NCBI RefSeq assembly: GCF_001655005.1 | Contig: NZ_LXET01000064.1 | Coordinates: 1-64,000, forward strand | Length of the DNA: 64,000 nucleotides | Origin: Hafnia paralvei ATCC 29927 | GTDB lineage: Bacteria > Pseudomonadota > Gammaproteobacteria > Enterobacterales > Enterobacteriaceae | Reading direction: 5' to 3' | In this document: one piece after another, positions 61,701 to 64,000 of the stretch | Layout: every line of letters starts with the position of its first letter | Position numbering within the stretch: the first letter of the stretch is position 1 | The notes under the pieces: model-generated | Told to the model about the DNA's origin: nothing | What the model saw: the letters and a program-made list of their open reading frames with translations, nothing else | Databases searched by the model: none | Program-made: the position numbers and the translations under genes

Positions 61701-61881
61701 CAATCTGCGGGGCCTGGCCGGGATAGCTGGTTTTGATAATGACCTGTACATCTGACAGGTCAGGCAAGGCATCGACCGGCGTGTTAATAATCGTCCATGT
61801 ACCCCAGATGCTGAGAAACAAGGCCCCCATCATGACCAGGAAACGGTTGGCGACAGAGCGCCGGATAATCCATTCAATCAT
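58735..61881 (-). CDS. silA: SilA RND-type Ag(I)/Cu(I) efflux pump
   Basis: A 1048-residue inner-membrane RND transporter (CusA homologue), the proton-driven part of SilCBA. The N-terminal helix ([19 protein letters not shown]), the helix 4 region [22 protein letters not shown] with its Asp and the periplasmic metal-relay methionines fit HME-RND pumps. The C terminus has [20 protein letters not shown]. Full length and intact. Confidence 0.95.
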   Translation of the reverse strand: [1048 protein letters not shown]

Positions 61882-61891
61882 CGTCGTCTCC

Positions 61892-63184
61892 TCAGTGCCC
61901 TGAATGCATATTTACAGGCTGGTCAGACACTGCTGGCATACTGCTTTCTGTTTTTTCAGGGTGGCGCATACGTTCCAGCGCGCCCGTAATATTGGCTTCG
62001 GAGTCAATGAGGAACAGGCCACTGACCACCACGATATCGCCTTCATTCAGGCCGGAACCGATGCCGGACTGTTGCTGTGATTCATGCAGAACGTGGATCT
62101 GTTTCGGCACAAACTTGCCTTCATCATCAACAGTAATCACACGCTGTTCTTTGCCAGTATCGATAACGGCCTGGCTTGGTATCAGCAGCATCTCCTGGCT
62201 CTTGGTATTCAGTTTCAGATAGGCATTCATGCCCGGTTTCAGGAGTTCATCTTTGTTAGTGACCTGCAGACGAACCTGCAGCGTGCGGGTTGTCTGGTCC
62301 ACACTCGGCAGAATGTTCCATTTTTCGACATGAAACGTTTTATCCGGATATGCCGGGACCGAGATTTCAAATTGCGACGTATCTTTCAGCAGATAGGCAA
62401 TTGATTCAGGAACTGCGGCACTGATCCAGACCGGATCCATCCCCTGAATCTGCGCCACTACTTTATCTTTCGAAATATTCATTCCGGTACGCAGGTCAAA
62501 CGCTGTAATAACACCGTCTATAGGAGCTTTAATGGTAAAACGGGTCTGGATGCTCCGGGTAGAACGCAGTCTCTGAATATCCTCTTCCGGCATACCTGCC
62601 AGGCGAAGCCGTTCCAGAACGCCTTTAATTTGCGTGGAAGTACCGCCGGTGCTGGATAACAAAAGGAATTCACTCTGTGCTTCCACCCAGTCCGGAATGG
62701 TAATATCGATAAGTGGCGTACCCTTCTTCACATGATCGCCAGTCGTCATGGGGTAGACTTTTTCGACAAACCCGTCAGAACGCGCCTGCACAATAACAAA
62801 CTGATACTCGTTATAGCTGACATTAGCCGGGATTGTCTGGGAATAATTCAACATACCACGCGTGACTTTTTGCGTTTTTAATCCCAGGTTCTGAACCTGA
62901 GTTGGATCAATACGGATCCCGCTACTGCTGCTCTCGCCGCTTTCATCAGCATATTTAGGCACCAGGTCCATATCCATAAAGGGAGATTTTCCGGGTTTAT
63001 CAAATTTGGTATCCGGTTTCATTGGGTCATACCAGAAAAGCACCTTTCGTTCCGGTGCCTTTTGTTCTGTTTTTTCTGTCTTTTGTGCTGAGTTTACATA
63101 CTGCCAGGCAGTAACCGATATCAGCCCCCCTGCTATGAGGCTGCTGATAATTATTGCAGCATATTTTATCTTTAAAGAAGCCAT
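61892..63184 (-). CDS. silB: SilB periplasmic adaptor protein
   Basis: A 430-residue membrane-fusion protein linking SilA and SilC. It has an N-terminal membrane anchor (IIISSLIAGGLISVTAW), a metal-binding segment FWYDPMKPDTKFDKPGKSPF followed by MDMDLVPKY (Met ligands), then lipoyl and barrel domains. Intact, ten bases upstream of silA. Confidence 0.95.
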   Translation of the reverse strand: MASLKIKYAAIIISSLIAGGLISVTAWQYVNSAQKTEKTEQKAPERKVLFWYDPMKPDTKFDKPGKSPFMDMDLVPKYADESGESSSSGIRIDPTQVQNLGLKTQKVTRGMLNYSQTIPANVSYNEYQFVIVQARSDGFVEKVYPMTTGDHVKKGTPLIDITIPDWVEAQSEFLLLSSTGGTSTQIKGVLERLRLAGMPEEDIQRLRSTRSIQTRFTIKAPIDGVITAFDLRTGMNISKDKVVAQIQGMDPVWISAAVPESIAYLLKDTSQFEISVPAYPDKTFHVEKWNILPSVDQTTRTLQVRLQVTNKDELLKPGMNAYLKLNTKSQEMLLIPSQAVIDTGKEQRVITVDDEGKFVPKQIHVLHESQQQSGIGSGLNEGDIVVVSGLFLIDSEANITGALERMRHPEKTESSMPAVSDQPVNMHSGH

Positions 63185-63297
63185 ACAATTTTCCGCTAAA
63201 AAATCAAAACACCTGGCATATGCGCCTGACGGTTAACTCACACATATACCTATGTGAATGTACAGGCGCACAGGATGTAATCGCTCCGGACAGCCAA

Positions 63298-63651
63298 TCA
63301 GGACTGCGTCACGTTAATGCTTTTAAGTAAAGAAATATTACCCTGCTGAATAAACGAGAAATCAACGTGGCTGCCAGTTTTCAGGGCATTAATAGCGTCG
63401 TCTGCATTAACAAAAGTGAAGCGCATGGTCATTGCAGGCCAGCCCACATCAGGGATAGCTTCGTGCGAAATGGTGATTTTTTTACTATTCATATCAATGG
63501 CTTTAACGACACCGGAGCCCCTGATAACCTGCTGTACCGAAGCGTCACTGGCAGCATTCATATCACCATGCTGATGTGTTTCAGCATGAAGACCGGCAGA
63601 AAATATGACAGAGAAGGCACCAAATAAAACGGCTTTAAATGAATTACGCAT
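63298..63651 (-). CDS. silF: SilF periplasmic Ag/Cu chaperone
   Basis: A 117-residue CusF-like OB-fold protein with a signal peptide ending GLHA. The binding residues are all present in KITISHEAIPDVGWPAMTMR: His, the Trp that makes a cation-pi contact, and two Met. It delivers Ag(I)/Cu(I) to SilB. Confidence 0.95.
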   Translation of the reverse strand: MRNSFKAVLFGAFSVIFSAGLHAETHQHGDMNAASDASVQQVIRGSGVVKAIDMNSKKITISHEAIPDVGWPAMTMRFTFVNADDAINALKTGSHVDFSFIQQGNISLLKSINVTQS

Positions 63652-63679
63652 TTTAAATTTCCTGATTAATTAAATAAAT

Positions 63680-64000
63680 TTACTCTACCCAACCGCCACC
63701 CAGTGCGGTAAACAGATTAATTTCGTTAACCTGCCGGGAATAGGTAAGATCGAGAATGGTTTGCTGCGTAGCGAAGAGAGAACGCTCTGCATCCAGCACT
63801 TCAATGTAACTGACAGCACCACTGGAATATAATCCTCTGGCACGCTGGAGAGTTATCTGAAGTGAATCAAGATAACGCTGCTGTGACTCAAGTTGCTGGC
63901 TAAGGCTGTCGCGCAGCGCAAGCGTGTCGGAAACATCCTTAAAGGCTGACTGAATTTTTTGTTCGTAATTAACCACCGACTGTTGCTGGCGAATTTCAGC
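63680..64000 (-). CDS. silC: SilC outer-membrane factor, C-terminal part
   Basis: The last 106 residues of a TolC/CusC-type outer-membrane channel, open to the right edge of the window. Recognisable from YEQKIQSAFKDVSDTLALRD, RYLDSLQITLQRARGLYSSG and AVSYIEVLDAERSLFATQQ, ending LFTALGGGWVE. Together with SilB and SilA it makes the trans-envelope pump. Confidence 0.92.
   Translation of the reverse strand, partial: AEIRQQQSVVNYEQKIQSAFKDVSDTLALRDSLSQQLESQQRYLDSLQITLQRARGLYSSGAVSYIEVLDAERSLFATQQTILDLTYSRQVNEINLFTALGGGWVE

Overview
The window is part of a large plasmid from an enterobacterium (Enterobacterales such as Klebsiella, Enterobacter, Serratia or E. coli). The evidence is an IncFII-type RepA with an antisense-RNA/pseudoknot control region, a complete I-type (R64-like, Dot/Icm-related) conjugation operon, IS5 and IS4321/IS5075-type insertion sequences, and the pco/sil copper-silver resistance island usual on enterobacterial plasmids. 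No chromosomal housekeeping gene, rRNA or tRNA was found.

Region 1 (1-39.2 kb, almost all minus strand) is the transfer region. In transcription order from the right it starts with a NusG-like antiterminator gene and small regulator or membrane genes. The thin (type IVb) pilus genes pilL-M-N-O-P-Q-R-S-T-U-V follow, then traH-I-J-K, a large primase gene, traL-M-N-O-P-Q-R-T-U-W-X-Y, a probable entry-exclusion gene, and trbA-B-C. Many genes overlap by ATGA, so the operon is tightly coupled. IS5 has inserted into the 3' end of trbC at the left edge. Relaxase genes and oriT, which lie next to trbC in R64, are not in the window. Between trbA and the exclusion gene lies what looks like a complete type I toxin-antitoxin locus of the TisB/IstR kind: a 31-residue hydrophobic peptide and three tandem, divergently oriented small-RNA units complementary to the toxin leader.

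Region 2 (39.2-41.8 kb) is the replication and control region. It holds an AT-rich stretch with a CRP-like site and clustered GATC sites, the rep leader with antisense RNA and pseudoknot, repA, and an origin region with two perfect DnaA boxes.

Region 3 (41.8-46.7 kb) is a junction. A Tn3-family terminal inverted repeat is split by a 1327-bp IS110-family element, then comes the 3' remnant of tnpA fused to the 3' remnant of a KfrA-like gene, an exonuclease gene, two unknown genes and an Rpn-type nuclease gene. One of the unknown genes is related to a gene in the transfer region, so two plasmid lineages appear to meet here.

Region 4 (46.7-64 kb) is the copper/silver island: pcoE, pcoS, pcoR, pcoD, pcoC, pcoB, pcoA, a second pcoE-like gene, pcoG, a DUF2933 gene, silP, a DUF411 gene, silA, silB, silF and the end of silC. 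Two genes are broken: pcoA has an in-frame amber codon and the second pcoE-like gene has a frameshift at an A tract. Silver and cuprous efflux (SilCBA, SilF, SilP) should work if the genes outside the window are intact. Periplasmic copper oxidation by PcoA is predicted to be lost.
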